DNA from: Lysobacter capsici | GTDB taxonomy: Bacteria; Pseudomonadota; Gammaproteobacteria; Xanthomonadales; Xanthomonadaceae | Assembly (NCBI RefSeq): GCF_018732085.1 | Contig: NZ_CP076103.1 | Span: forward strand, 6,014,001-6,078,000 | Reading direction: 5' to 3' | DNA length: 64,000 bases | In this document: positions 1 to 9,585 of the stretch, in pieces | Position numbering within the stretch: position 1 is the stretch's first letter | Layout: each line of letters starts with the position of its first letter | The notes under the pieces: model-generated | The model's database searches: none | What the model was told of the DNA's origin: nothing | What the model saw: the letters and a program-made list of their open reading frames with translations, nothing else | Program-made: the position numbers and the translations under genes

Positions 1-1709
1 TCCTGGAGGCCGCCGGATTTGTAGCCGGTCGATACGCTCGCGTAGACCAGGCCGTTCTTGCCGACGTCGAAGTCGGTCCGCAACAGCCAGGTGGTCTGGT
101 TATGGCTGTACTTGCCGTCATTGACGGTAGAGACATTGAAGCCGTTGCCTGGGCCGGGAATCGTCCCGGTGGAGATCGGCACCTGCGGCACAGCCGGGTT
201 GTAAGCCCAGCCCCAGCCACGACCGCCGACGTTCTGCTTTTGGTCGTCGGTGTAGCGCGCGCCGGCCGTCAGGCGCCAGGCGTCGTCGACATTCCAGGTG
301 ACCTGGCCGAATCCGGCGTAGGAATCCACCGTTTCCTTGGGCTGGATGAACGAGCCTTGCCAGCCGACCGTGCCCTGCTGGGTACCGTTGAACAAGGGAA
401 TATCGAAACGCATCGAATTGTTTTCGGTGGCGTAGTACAGGCCAACGATCCAGTCGAGGGTGTTGGTTCCGGTCGACGCCAGATTGAACTCGTGCGAACT
501 GCTTTTGTACTTCGAGCCGTTCGTGCGGTCTTCCTGGAAGGTGGCGCCGGTGGTGAAACTGGTCGGCACCTGGACGCCGCTGTCCTGGTCGTACGTGGAC
601 GCACCGTCGAGCCGGGAAAAACCCGCGATATAGCTCAGGCGCATGCGATCGTTGATGTCCCAGTCCATGCGGCTGCGAAGCGCGTAGGCATCGCGGTCGA
701 TGTAAGGCGCGGTGTCGATCAGTGCCGACCAGAAGTCTTGCCCCGCCCTGGGCTTCTGCATCAGGTTCATGCTCGGCGTGCCGCGGTCGCGAAAGTATTC
801 GAGCGCCAAGTTCCAGCTGAACACCTCGTTCGGCTGCCACAGCGCGCTGACGCGCGCCGCCGACTGATCCTGTGCGTTGTACTTGTCGCCGCGGGTGACG
901 AACAGATTCGGGTTGATGGGCTGGAACAAGGTCGCATCGCCGCCCGAGGCGGCGTAGGCGGCCCGCTGCGCATCCACCGACGGCAGTTGGCCGATCGGAT
1001 TTTGATAATCGACATAGCCGTCGTGTTGTTCCTGCACGAACGCCACGCGCATCGCGAAGGTGTCGCTGATCGGCAGATTGACCGCGGCGCGCGCGCCGAT
1101 GGCGTTGTAGTTGCCGATGGACAACTGCGCGTTGCCGAAATAGCTGCCGATCTCGGGCTTCGTGGTCTGGAAGTTGACCGCGCCGACGGTCGAATTGCGG
1201 CCCCACAGCGTGCCCTGCGGGCCGCGCAGGACTTCCGCGCTTTCGATGTCCAGCAGCAGGCCGGCGGCGGCTTCGGCGCGCGGCGAGTAGACCCCGTCGA
1301 CGAAGATCGCCACTTCCGGATCCGCGTATTCGGTCTTGGCCTGGTCGTTGCCGATGCCGCGCAAGGTCACGGTGATGACATCGTGGTCGCCCTGACGGGT
1401 GGCCTGCATGCTCGGCACCAGCTTGGTGATGTCCTGCACGGTCATCACCCGTTCCTTGCCGAGCGTCTCGGCATTGATCGCGCTGATGGCCACGGGCGTC
1501 TTCTGCAAGGGCGTGACGCGCTTGGTGCCGGTGACGACCACCGCGTCGAGCGTCTTGGCCGCGCTTGCCTGCGGCGCGGCTCCCGCGGGCGTTTGCGGTT
1601 GTGCGGAATCCACGGCTTGCGCCTGATCGGCGGGTCCGGCCAGCGCGTCGGTTGATGAAACGAGCACAACAAGAATCGCGCCATACAGCGCGTGCAAGCG
1701 GTACGCCAT
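1..1709 (-). CDS. TonB-dependent receptor (3' end outside window)
   Basis: Outer-membrane receptor, likely for TonB-driven uptake of a carbohydrate. The frame is open from an ATG at 1709 to the window edge (about 569 codons visible), so the C-terminal barrel is incomplete. A signal peptide (MAYRLHALYGAILVVLVSS) is followed by a Pro/Ala linker and a TonB-box-like VVVTGTKR. The plug domain shows LRGIG, VFVDGVY and the hallmark VLRGPQGTLWGRNSTVGAVN. GGAGGGAA precedes the ATG at ribosome-binding distance. Two LacI-type operators lie about 95-130 bp upstream, and lacI and a sugar permease are divergent neighbours. This matches the carbohydrate-utilisation loci containing TonB receptors known from xanthomonads. 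The substrate cannot be read from sequence. Confidence 0.93.
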   Translation of the reverse strand, partial: MAYRLHALYGAILVVLVSSTDALAGPADQAQAVDSAQPQTPAGAAPQASAAKTLDAVVVTGTKRVTPLQKTPVAISAINAETLGKERVMTVQDITKLVPSMQATRQGDHDVITVTLRGIGNDQAKTEYADPEVAIFVDGVYSPRAEAAAGLLLDIESAEVLRGPQGTLWGRNSTVGAVNFQTTKPEIGSYFGNAQLSIGNYNAIGARAAVNLPISDTFAMRVAFVQEQHDGYVDYQNPIGQLPSVDAQRAAYAASGGDATLFQPINPNLFVTRGDKYNAQDQSAARVSALWQPNEVFSWNLALEYFRDRGTPSMNLMQKPRAGQDFWSALIDTAPYIDRDAYALRSRMDWDINDRMRLSYIAGFSRLDGASTYDQDSGVQVPTSFTTGATFQEDRTNGSKYKSSSHEFNLASTGTNTLDWIVGLYYATENNSMRFDIPLFNGTQQGTVGWQGSFIQPKETVDSYAGFGQVTWNVDDAWRLTAGARYTDDQKQNVGGRGWGWAYNPAVPQVPISTGTIPGPGNGFNVSTVNDGKYSHNQTTWLLRTDFDVGKNGLVYASVSTGYKSGGLQ

Positions 1710-2030
1710 GTCCTATTCCCTCCGGTTCGGACGCTCCCGTCTCCCGGCGCTTGTGGCGGTATCGTCGCCGGCCGGCATGGAGCGGAGCGAGTGATACGCC
1801 CGAATGGCAGCGCTGTCAATCGTGAAATGGAAGCGCTACCAATTTGCTCTTACAGCGTCACGTCATGGCTGCGTGCGGCGCCTGGATGCCGCACCGCAGC
1901 AACGGATCTGCGCGACGTTCGTCGCCAGACCGGACACTGGCGCAAGCGCGCTCCTCGCAGCGATCTCGCCCGCCGGCATCGCGGTGTGCGATAACATGAT
2001 TCGCCCCGCTCGCCCCTCGGAAACGCATTG
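1710..2030. promoter_or_regulatory. Divergent regulatory region with two LacI-type operators (1805-1818, 1828-1841)
   Basis: Two near-perfect 14-bp palindromes sit in tandem: TGGCAGCGCTGTCA at 1805-1818 and TGGAAGCGCTACCA at 1828-1841. Both have the AGCGCT core typical of LacI/GalR operators, and their centres are 23 bp apart, about two helical turns. They lie between the divergent receptor gene and lacI, so the LacI protein at 2031 probably represses the receptor and possibly itself. No other gene is seen in this stretch. Confidence 0.75.
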
Positions 2031-3065
2031 ATGCGCGCCAGAATCGAAGACGTCGCCCAGGCCGCCGGTGTCTCCATGACCACCGTCTCGCGCGTCTTCA
2101 ACAAGGAGCCGAACGTGCGCGAGAAGACGCGGCTGAAGGTCGAGGCGGCGGCGCAGGCGCTCGACTACCGACCGAATCCGTCGGCGCGCAGCCTGGCGGG
2201 GAATCGTTCCTATCTCATCTCGCTGGTGTACGACGATCCCGCCGCGGCATCGAGCTACATCATGGAGATCATCGTCGGCATGCTGGCCGCCTGCGAGCGC
2301 CAGCGTTACAGCGCCATGCTGCGTCCGCTCGAGCATTCCAATGCCGACCATGTCCGCGCGGTGGAGGAATCGATCGCCCAGTACCGTCCGGACGGCCTGA
2401 TCCTGGTGCCGCCGTTCGCCGACGACGTCAAGCTGTTACAGCGTCTCGACGCCCTGGGCGTGCGCTACGCCACGATCTCCGCGAAGGCGAAGCTCAGTCA
2501 CGCGCGCATCGGCACGATCCTCGACGAGCGCAAGGCGGCGGCGGAAATGATCGCGCACGCGGTTGAGCTCGGTCATCGCCGCATCGCGCACATCGCCGGC
2601 CCGCAGCTGCATGGCGGACGCGCCTGGCGCCTGGCCGGTTATCGCGACGGCCTGCGCCGCGCGGGCATTGCGTACGACGCCAAGCTGGTTGTCGATGGCG
2701 GTTTTACCTTCGACGACGGCGTCGCCGGCACGAGGCAGCTGCTCGATCTGAAGCATCCGCCCACCGCGATCTTCGCCGCCAATGACGACAGCGCCTGCGG
2801 CGTCATGCACGAGGCGTTCGAACGCGGCCTGCGCGTCCCGCAAGACGTGTCCGTGTTCGGTTTCGACGACACGCCGGCCTCGCGCCAGATCTGGCCCAGC
2901 CTGACGACGGTGCGACAGCCGTGTCGCGAGATGGGGCGCATCGCCGCCGAACAGCTGCTCGCCGCGATCCGCGATCCGCAGGCGGGCGCGCTCGTGCGCG
3001 TGCCGTATGAACTGATGATCCGCCAGTCGGGCGGGCCCGCGCCCGCCGCGGCGAAGCGGCGCTGA
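2031..3065 (+). CDS. LacI family transcriptional regulator
   Basis: Sugar-responsive repressor, 344 aa, the usual LacI length. The N-terminal helix-turn-helix reads ARIEDVAQAAGVSMTTVSRV, followed by the hinge helix region (NPSARSLAG). The rest is a periplasmic-binding-protein-like sensor domain with FAANDDSACG and VFGFDDTPAS, both typical of LacI. A TTG one codon upstream is possible, but the ATG at 2031 fits the family start. The MFS permease begins 16 bp after the stop, so the two are probably cotranscribed. The twin palindromes at 1805-1841 are its likely binding sites. Confidence 0.93.
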   Translation: MRARIEDVAQAAGVSMTTVSRVFNKEPNVREKTRLKVEAAAQALDYRPNPSARSLAGNRSYLISLVYDDPAAASSYIMEIIVGMLAACERQRYSAMLRPLEHSNADHVRAVEESIAQYRPDGLILVPPFADDVKLLQRLDALGVRYATISAKAKLSHARIGTILDERKAAAEMIAHAVELGHRRIAHIAGPQLHGGRAWRLAGYRDGLRRAGIAYDAKLVVDGGFTFDDGVAGTRQLLDLKHPPTAIFAANDDSACGVMHEAFERGLRVPQDVSVFGFDDTPASRQIWPSLTTVRQPCREMGRIAAEQLLAAIRDPQAGALVRVPYELMIRQSGGPAPAAAKRR

Positions 3066-3081
3066 GCGACGCCGCCGCCGG

Positions 3082-4587
3082 ATGTCCACGTCCGCCACGA
3101 CGAACAGACCGCCGATCGGCTTCTGGCAGATCTGGAACATGTGCTTCGGCTTCGTGGGGCTGCAGTTCGGTCTCGCGCTGCAGAATGCGAACGTCAGCCG
3201 CATCTTCCATACTCTCGGCGCCAGCATCGACGATATTCCCGCGCTGTGGATCGCGGCGCCGCTGACCGGATTGCTCGTGCAGCCGATCGTCGGCTATTGC
3301 TCCGATCGCACCTGGGGTCGGCTCGGCCGACGCCGGCCGTACTTGCTCGCTGGCGCCGTCATCGCCGCATTGGCGCTGATCGCGATGCCGAATTCGCCGA
3401 CGCTGTGGAGCGCTGCGGCGCTGCTGTGGATCCTCGACGCCGCGATCAACGTCTCGATGGGACCGTTGCGCTCGTTCGTAGGCGATCAGCTGCCGTCGGC
3501 ACAGCGGCCGGCCGGTTTCGCGATGCAGACCCTGTTCATCGCGGCGGGCGCCGTCGTCGCCAGCCTGCTGCCCTGGCTGCTCGCGCAATGCGGAGTCAGC
3601 AACCTCTCCGCCGCCGGAGAAATGCCGGACACGGTGAAGCTGGCGTTCTATCTCGGCGCCGCCGTCCTGTTCGGCACGCTCGCCTGGAGCGTGCTGTCGA
3701 CGCGCGAGTATCCGCCCGACGCGCTCGCCGCGTTCGAGGACACAGCGCCGACAACGCCGCCACCGCCGCTGCCAGCGCAGGTGCGATCCAACGGCATGCT
3801 TTGGTGCGCGGCCGGATTGGTCGCGTTCCTCACCATCCACCTGAGTCGGACCGACCCACGCCTGCACCTGCTCGCCGCCGGCCTGTTCGCCTACGGCGCG
3901 ATCCAACTGATCGCCGGCTACAGTCGCGCGCGCAATCCGGTCACCGCGATCATCGCCGACTTGCTGACGATGCCCACGATCATGCGTCAGCTCGTGCCCG
4001 TGCAGTGTTTTTCCTGGTTCGCGCTGTTCGCCATGTGGATTTACACGACGGCGGCCGTCACCGGCGTGCATTTCGCCGCGGCGGACACGCGCTCGGCCGC
4101 CTACAACGACGGCGCGAACTGGGCCGGCGTGCTGTTCGCCGCTTACAACGGTTTCGCCGTACCCGCGGCGATGCTGATTCCCTGGATGACGCGCCGGCTC
4201 GGCCTGCGCCTGAGCCATCTGATCAATCTCGTCCTGGGTGGCTGCGGCCTGCTGTCCTTCCTGCTGATCCGCGACCCGCACTGGTTGCTGCTGTCGATGG
4301 TCGGCGTCGGCTTCGCCTGGGCGTCGATCCTGTCCCTGCCCTACGCGATGCTGTCCGACAGCGTGCCGGCGGGAAAGATGGGCGTGTACATGGGCATCTT
4401 CAATCTGTTTATCGTCATCCCGCAATTGCTCGCCGCCAGCGCGCTTGGCTTCCTGCTGAAGACGTTCTTCGGCAATGCACCGATCTACGCGCTGCTGATC
4501 GGTGGCATTAGCTTATTGCTGGCGGCGTTTTGTGTCTTACGCGTGGGCGATGCTGCTGGAACCAGCCGCGCGGCCGGTTGCCGATGA
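3082..4587 (+). CDS. MFS sugar transporter (GPH/maltose-sucrose type)
   Basis: Inner-membrane sugar symporter of 501 aa with about 12 hydrophobic segments. The conserved loop after TM2 reads YCSDRTWGRLGRRRPYLLAG, the signature of glycoside/disaccharide permeases of the GPH and plant-sucrose-carrier-like group. A soluble stretch with Pro repeats (TTPPPPLP) lies in the central loop. It would carry into the cytoplasm the sugar delivered by the TonB receptor across the outer membrane. It follows lacI with a 16-bp gap and a weak ribosome-binding site, suggesting operon expression. The substrate, for example maltose or sucrose, is not resolved. Confidence 0.88.
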   Translation: MSTSATTNRPPIGFWQIWNMCFGFVGLQFGLALQNANVSRIFHTLGASIDDIPALWIAAPLTGLLVQPIVGYCSDRTWGRLGRRRPYLLAGAVIAALALIAMPNSPTLWSAAALLWILDAAINVSMGPLRSFVGDQLPSAQRPAGFAMQTLFIAAGAVVASLLPWLLAQCGVSNLSAAGEMPDTVKLAFYLGAAVLFGTLAWSVLSTREYPPDALAAFEDTAPTTPPPPLPAQVRSNGMLWCAAGLVAFLTIHLSRTDPRLHLLAAGLFAYGAIQLIAGYSRARNPVTAIIADLLTMPTIMRQLVPVQCFSWFALFAMWIYTTAAVTGVHFAAADTRSAAYNDGANWAGVLFAAYNGFAVPAAMLIPWMTRRLGLRLSHLINLVLGGCGLLSFLLIRDPHWLLLSMVGVGFAWASILSLPYAMLSDSVPAGKMGVYMGIFNLFIVIPQLLAASALGFLLKTFFGNAPIYALLIGGISLLLAAFCVLRVGDAAGTSRAAGCR

Positions 4588-4746
4588 CGTACCAGTACCG
4601 TCGGCAGCTGCGCCACTGCAGTTAAAGACTGGCCACTATCCAAAGCCGCGCGGCCTTCGACATCGTCCCCACGGGCAACACATAAAGCGATTTAAAGAAC
4701 ATCCTTAACGCGCCGTTTGGATTGCAAGCTGTCAACCCCGACTGAT

Positions 4747-5640
4747 TCACCCCTTGATATACGCCGCCAGTTCTTCGGGCGCTCCCGAAGGGAAGGACGC
4801 CTTCAGAAACTCAAGAAAAGCGGACACGCGAGCGCTGAGCAGGCGCCTGGATGGATACAACGCCCACAGCTCGATGCCCGGAGCCTGGACCTCGCCCCAC
4901 TGCACCAGCGTGCCGGCTTGCAGATCGCTCATCACCAGCGATAACGGCAATTGCGCGGCGCCGATGCCGGTGCGCACGGCGCTTCGGATCATGATCAGCG
5001 ATGACAAGCTCAGCACGGGGTTGGCATGGATGCGTACCAGGCCGGTCGGCGTGATCAGATCCCACGCTGTGTTCGCTGGGCGCTTGCTGCGCATCACAGC
5101 CGACGCGATGGAATCGCCTTGCGGCATGCGGAGCCCGGGGCTCGCAACCACCACCAGGCGATCGTGCAGAAAGATGCGGCCGATGAGGCTTTCATGGGGA
5201 TCGGGGTTGACCCGGATCACCAGGTCGTAGCCTTCCTCCACCATGTCGACCATGCGATCGTCGGTCGACACTTCGAGACTTACCTCCGGATACATCAGGG
5301 CGAACCTGGCGGCCAGCTCACCCATCGCGGTTTGAGAAAACAGCAAGGGCGCACTGATCCGCAGATGGCCACGCGGCGTGTCGCCGCCCGAGCTGATCGA
5401 CGTCGCCGTCTCGGCAAGCTCGGTCAGCAGGGCCTCCGTTCGCTCGTACAGCGCTCGGCCCTCCTGGGTCAGTTTGAGCAGATGCCCACCGCGCTCGAAC
5501 AGACGCAGGTTGAGGCTGCTCTCCAACTCCGCCACGCGACGGGACAGGGTCGCCTTGGGTCGGTCGGCGGCGCGGGACGCCCGGCCGAAACCTCCATGCC
5601 GCGCCACCAGGTTGAAGTCGGCCAGAGCCAGCAGGTCCAT
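4747..5640 (-). CDS. LysR family transcriptional regulator
   Basis: 297-aa LysR regulator. The N-terminal winged helix runs from MDLLALADFNLVARHGGFGR through KATLSRRVAELESSLNLRLF, and the C-terminal part is the substrate-binding-like effector domain (PRGHLRISAPLLF, DLVIRVNPDPHESLIGR). A GTG three codons upstream could also start it, but the ATG at 5640 has GGTGGA in front. It is divergent from the NmrA-like gene at 5740, so it most likely controls that gene and its DUF1857 partner, as LysR proteins usually regulate their divergent neighbour. Confidence 0.92.
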   Translation of the reverse strand: MDLLALADFNLVARHGGFGRASRAADRPKATLSRRVAELESSLNLRLFERGGHLLKLTQEGRALYERTEALLTELAETATSISSGGDTPRGHLRISAPLLFSQTAMGELAARFALMYPEVSLEVSTDDRMVDMVEEGYDLVIRVNPDPHESLIGRIFLHDRLVVVASPGLRMPQGDSIASAVMRSKRPANTAWDLITPTGLVRIHANPVLSLSSLIMIRSAVRTGIGAAQLPLSLVMSDLQAGTLVQWGEVQAPGIELWALYPSRRLLSARVSAFLEFLKASFPSGAPEELAAYIKG

Positions 5641-5691
5641 GTGTTCCACCAGCGAGACAGGAGGTCCAAATATACGGGCTATCGGGCCATG

Positions 5692-5702
5692 GGTGAATCA
5701 CC
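5692..5702. promoter_or_regulatory. Candidate operator between lysR and the NmrA-like gene
   Basis: An 11-bp perfect palindrome, GGTGA-A-TCACC, lies 38 bp before the + strand ATG at 5740 and 52 bp from the lysR start. It could be part of a LysR binding site, but it is short and unproven. Confidence 0.3.
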
Positions 5703-5739
5703 AACCATAGGGCCACCCAACCCAACCCGGAGCAATCCC

Positions 5740-6609
5740 ATGACCATCCTCATCACCGGCGCCACTGGCAACATCGGCCGCCACGTCGTCCAACAGCTCA
5801 CCCAGCGCGGCGCCGATGTGCGCGCCCTGGTTCGCGATCCGGCCACCGCGGCCCTGCCGGCCGGAGTCGCCACCGTGCAGGGCGACCTGCTGGATGTCGA
5901 CTCGCTGCGCGCCGCCTTCTCGGGCGTCTCCACCTTGTTCCTGTTGAACGCGGTGGTGCCCGAGGAGTTCACCCAGGCCTTGATCGCGCTCAACGTCGCC
6001 CGCGAGGCCGGGATCGAGCGGATCGTCTACCTCTCGGTCATCCACAGCGATCGCTATTTGAACGTGCCGCACTTCGCGGGCAAGTTCGGCGTCGAGCGCA
6101 TGATCGAGGGCATGGGCTTCAACGCCACCATCCTGCGGCCGGCCTACTTCATGGACAACGACCGCACCATCAAGGACGTGGTGCTCGGCCATGGCGTCTA
6201 CCCCATGCCCATCGGCAGCAAAGGCCTGGCCATGATCGATGCACGCGACATCGGCGAGATCGCCGCCATCGAACTGCTGCGCCGCGAGCGGTCGAGCGAA
6301 CCGCTTCCCCTCGCCCGCTTCAATCTCGTCGGCCCCGACACGCTGACGGGCGCGGACGTGGCGGCCCTCTGGACGGACGTGCTGGGTCGCCCGATCGCCT
6401 ACGGCGGCGACGACACCGCGGGCTTCGAGCAGAACCTTCGCCAGTTCATGCCGAACTGGATGGCCTTCGACATGCGCCTGATGAGCGAGCGGTTCCTGAC
6501 CGACGGGATGACGCCGGACGCTGGCGACGTCGAGCACCTCACCGCGCTGCTGGGTCGCCCGCTGCGTTCCTACCGCGACTTCGCTTCCGAAATCGCGGCT
6601 TCCATTTGA
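5740..6609 (+). CDS. NmrA-like NAD(P)-binding protein
   Basis: 289-aa atypical short-chain dehydrogenase of the NmrA/HSCARG group. The N-terminus reads MTILITGATGNIGRHVVQQL, a GxxGxxG nucleotide-binding loop after the first beta strand. There is no SDR Tyr-x-x-x-Lys pair in the usual form, which suits NmrA-like redox sensors or NAD(P)H:quinone reductases. The ATG at 5740 was chosen because the Rossmann strand begins immediately; the frame stays open upstream to 5026, but that part is antisense to lysR. The DUF1857 gene follows 42 bp later on the same strand. Confidence 0.9.
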   Translation: MTILITGATGNIGRHVVQQLTQRGADVRALVRDPATAALPAGVATVQGDLLDVDSLRAAFSGVSTLFLLNAVVPEEFTQALIALNVAREAGIERIVYLSVIHSDRYLNVPHFAGKFGVERMIEGMGFNATILRPAYFMDNDRTIKDVVLGHGVYPMPIGSKGLAMIDARDIGEIAAIELLRRERSSEPLPLARFNLVGPDTLTGADVAALWTDVLGRPIAYGGDDTAGFEQNLRQFMPNWMAFDMRLMSERFLTDGMTPDAGDVEHLTALLGRPLRSYRDFASEIAASI

Positions 6610-6651
6610 GCGCGTCGACCAACCACGCATCCCTACATCGAGGACTTCACC

Positions 6652-7131
6652 ATGATCTATTCCACCGCCACCGTTCCGGTCAATCCGGTCGGTCAGAAGC
6701 CGCTCACCCGCGATCAAGCCTGGGCCGGCTTGGTCGCCAAGGCCCGCGACGCGCGGCTCTTTTTTCCGCCCAACGAATGCACCCGCTGCGAGGTCGTCGA
6801 AGAAAGCGCCACGCACCTCGTCCGGGAAGCCACGATCCTGGGCGATGACCTCACCGAGATCATCACCTTCGACGCAAACAAGATCACCTTCTTCCAAGCC
6901 GGCGGCCCGCGCGAAGGCGCCATCGTCAACGAGTTGTTCGAGGACGAAGCGGGCAACCTGCAACTGCGCTTCTATTGCTACCTGGGATTGCGCGGCAAGG
7001 AAAACAACGGACCGGAGGAACAGGCTGCGCAAGCGTGGATGGACAGCGACAAGGGCTTCAACAGCGCGTTGCTCTCGACCTTGCAACGTACACGCGAGCT
7101 GCTGGAGGACGGTACGCTTCAATCACATTAA
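6652..7131 (+). CDS. DUF1857 (AtaL-like, SRPBCC fold) protein
   Basis: 159-aa protein resembling the DUF1857/AtaL-like family, small helix-grip-fold proteins that may bind hydrophobic ligands. Family features include the start with PVNPVGQKPLTRDQAWAGLV, a central EIITFDANKITFF strand and LQLRFYCYLGLRGKENN near the C-terminus. It sits 42 bp downstream of the NmrA-like oxidoreductase and is probably cotranscribed with it. No catalytic motif is visible, and the biological role of the family is not established. Confidence 0.82.
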   Translation: MIYSTATVPVNPVGQKPLTRDQAWAGLVAKARDARLFFPPNECTRCEVVEESATHLVREATILGDDLTEIITFDANKITFFQAGGPREGAIVNELFEDEAGNLQLRFYCYLGLRGKENNGPEEQAAQAWMDSDKGFNSALLSTLQRTRELLEDGTLQSH

Positions 7132-7133
7132 TC

Positions 7134-7182
7134 AGCCAAGCCAACAGATACCGTTCCCCACCGCATCTGTTGGCAATTGGCT
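7134..7182. terminator. Two-part hairpin between convergent genes
   Basis: A perfect 9-bp inverted repeat, CCAACAGAT (7141-7149) and ATCTGTTGG (7165-7173), is flanked by a second pair, AGCCAA (7134-7139) and TTGGCT (7177-7182). It starts 3 bp after the DUF1857 stop and faces the 3' end of the molybdenum-oxidoreductase operon. There is no U tract, so it may be a processing or bidirectional stop signal rather than a classic intrinsic terminator. Confidence 0.5.
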
Positions 7183-7382
7183 GCGAGCGTGAGCGCTTGT
7201 GTCTGGCGTGGAAAAGAAAGCGCCGTCGCCGACGAGCTGATACAAAATTTCGCCCCCCCCGGCCACGAGGGTTTGCGCACCGATACGCGCTGCCCTTGGT
7301 CCTCCCTTTGGGCTAACTCGCCATGTTTGGCAAGAGAGAGGAAATCGTATGCGCGCACGACTAACCGCTATCGCATGTGCGA

Positions 7383-9581
7383 CTACGCCATCACGGGAAG
7401 GTGGGCCAGCACCTTGTCCAAGGTTATCGGATACTCACGCACGCGGATGCCGGTAGCATTATGGATGGCATTGGCGATAGCGGCACTTACGCCGCAAAGA
7501 CCGAGCTCGCCCACACCTTTAGCCTTCATCGGCGATGACTTGTCGTCGGCCTCGTCGAGGAAAATAACCTCCTGGTGCGGTACATCGGCATGCACGGCCA
7601 CTTCGTAACCGGCGAGGTCATGGTTGACGAAGAAGCCCAGGCGCTTGTCCACTGCCAGTTCTTCCGACAACGCGCCGCCGATGCCCATGGTCATGGCGCC
7701 GATCACTTGGCTGCGGGCCTGCTTCGGGTTGAGGATGCGGCCGGCCGCGCACACCGCCAGCATGCGGCGGATGCGCGACTCACCGGTGGCGATATCCACG
7801 CCGACCTCGACGAAATGGGCCGCGAAAGTCGATTGCTGGAATTTCTTGGCCAGGTCGCCGAACTCGATGCTGTCTTCGGCGACCACTTCACCGGACTCGG
7901 CCGCTTTCGCAAGCGCCACGCTGCGGCCCTGCACGCTGACCTTGCCGTCGGCGAAGCTCGCCTTGTCCGCATCGAGTCCGAGCTTCGCTGCGACGATGCC
8001 GCGCAGTTTCATGCACGCGGCGTAGACGCCCGCGGTGGAGCTGTTGGCGCCCCATTGGCCGCCCGAGCCGGCCGACACCGGGAAATCCGAATCGCCCAGC
8101 CGCACCACGACTTGGTTCAGCGGCACGCCCATCACCTCGGCCGCGGTCTGGCCGATGATGGTGTAGCTGCCCGTGCCGATGTCGGTCATGTCGGTTTCCA
8201 CCGTGACCTTGCCATCGGCGGTCAGGCGCACGCGAGCGCCCGACTTCATCACCAAGTTGTTGCGGAACCCCGCTGCCATGCCCATGCCCACCAGCCAGCG
8301 CCCGTCGCGCACGGCGCCGTGCTTGGGATTGCGCTTGCTCCAGCCGAAGCGTTCGGCGCCGGTGCGCAGGCATTGCACCAGTTCGCGCTGCGAGAACGGA
8401 CGCTCCGGCTTCTCCGGATCGACCTGGGTGTCGTTGAGGATGCGGAACTCGACCGGATCCATGCCCAGCTTTTCCGCCATTTCGTCCATGGCGATTTCCA
8501 GCGCCATCAATCCGGGCGCTTCGCCGGGCGCGCGCATCGCATTGGCTTCAGGCAGGTCCAGCGTGGCCAGGCGCGCCCGGATCATGCGATTGGCGCCGGC
8601 ATACAGCAGCCGGGTCTGCTGCACCGCGTTCTCGATCCCGCCGCCGGGCAAATCGCCGGACCAGCTTTCGTGACCGATGGCGCTGATCTTGCCTTCCTTT
8701 GTCGCACCGATGCGGATGCGCTGAATCGTCGCGGGACGATGGGTGGTGTTGTTCGCGATCAAGGGCCGGGGCAGCGCGACCTTCACCGGCCGTCCCGCCG
8801 CGCGCGCGCCGAGCGCCGCGAGCACCGCGTCGGCGCGGACGAACAATTTTCCGCCGAAGCCTCCGCCGATAAAGGGCGAGACCAGGCGAACGTTTTCCTT
8901 CGGTATGCCCAGGGTCTTGGCCACATCGCCGCGGCCCCACGCGATCATCTGGTTGGACGTCCATAGCGTGAGCTTGTCGCCATCCCAGGCGGCGATCGAC
9001 GCGTGCGGCTCCATCATCGCGTGCGACTGGTCAGGCGTGTGGTAGGTGGCATCGAGTTGCACCGGCGCCGCGGCGAACGCGCCGGCGAAATCGCCGACGG
9101 CGATGTCGGGCTGATCGCGTTCGGACACCACCGCCGATTGCTTGGCCGCCGTCAAATCGAACGCGCCGGCGGCGCGGTCGTAGCGAATGCGCACCAGGCC
9201 AGCCGCGGCGCGCGCCTGTTCGAAGGTCTCGGCCACCACCAGCGCGACCGCCTGGTGGTAATGCTGAATCGCCGGGCCGCCGAGCAGTCTGGCGGTGTTG
9301 AAATCGCCCTTGGCCAACTTGCCCGCGTTGGCGGCGGTCACGATGGCCAACACGCCCGGCGCCCGGCGCGCTGCATCGAGTTCCATCGACATGATCCGGC
9401 CCTTGGCGATACCGGCGCCGATCACATGGCCGTACACCGCATTGCGGACAGCCTCGTGCTGCTCGTAGGCATAGGTCGCGGTACCGGTGACCTTCAACGG
9501 GCCATCGATGCGATCCAGCGGCTTGCCGACCACCTTGAGCTGATCGATGGGATTGGTCGTGGCGGGGGTATCGAATTTCAT
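7383..9581 (-). CDS. paoC: Molybdopterin-binding subunit of periplasmic aldehyde oxidoreductase (PaoC-like)
   Basis: Large catalytic subunit, 732 aa, of a xanthine-oxidase-family aldehyde dehydrogenase holding the molybdenum cofactor. The start GKPLDRIDGPLKVTGTATYA is typical of the family. Later motifs include SPFIGGGFGGK (molybdopterin contact), APGEAPGLMALEIAMDE, and KAKGVGELGLCG near the C-terminus with the conserved Glu of the active site. The ATG at 9581 has AAGGAG upstream and lies 4 bp after the FAD-subunit stop, showing an A-B-C operon. The complex oxidises aromatic and other aldehydes in characterised members; the substrate here is unknown. No PaoD-type chaperone is seen nearby. Confidence 0.93.
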   Translation of the reverse strand: MKFDTPATTNPIDQLKVVGKPLDRIDGPLKVTGTATYAYEQHEAVRNAVYGHVIGAGIAKGRIMSMELDAARRAPGVLAIVTAANAGKLAKGDFNTARLLGGPAIQHYHQAVALVVAETFEQARAAAGLVRIRYDRAAGAFDLTAAKQSAVVSERDQPDIAVGDFAGAFAAAPVQLDATYHTPDQSHAMMEPHASIAAWDGDKLTLWTSNQMIAWGRGDVAKTLGIPKENVRLVSPFIGGGFGGKLFVRADAVLAALGARAAGRPVKVALPRPLIANNTTHRPATIQRIRIGATKEGKISAIGHESWSGDLPGGGIENAVQQTRLLYAGANRMIRARLATLDLPEANAMRAPGEAPGLMALEIAMDEMAEKLGMDPVEFRILNDTQVDPEKPERPFSQRELVQCLRTGAERFGWSKRNPKHGAVRDGRWLVGMGMAAGFRNNLVMKSGARVRLTADGKVTVETDMTDIGTGSYTIIGQTAAEVMGVPLNQVVVRLGDSDFPVSAGSGGQWGANSSTAGVYAACMKLRGIVAAKLGLDADKASFADGKVSVQGRSVALAKAAESGEVVAEDSIEFGDLAKKFQQSTFAAHFVEVGVDIATGESRIRRMLAVCAAGRILNPKQARSQVIGAMTMGIGGALSEELAVDKRLGFFVNHDLAGYEVAVHADVPHQEVIFLDEADDKSSPMKAKGVGELGLCGVSAAIANAIHNATGIRVREYPITLDKVLAHLPVMA

Positions 9582-9585
9582 GGCA

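Noticed and set aside
102..1655. 517-aa + strand frame
   Set aside because: Antisense to the TonB-dependent receptor, whose plug motifs are unmistakable on the minus strand.
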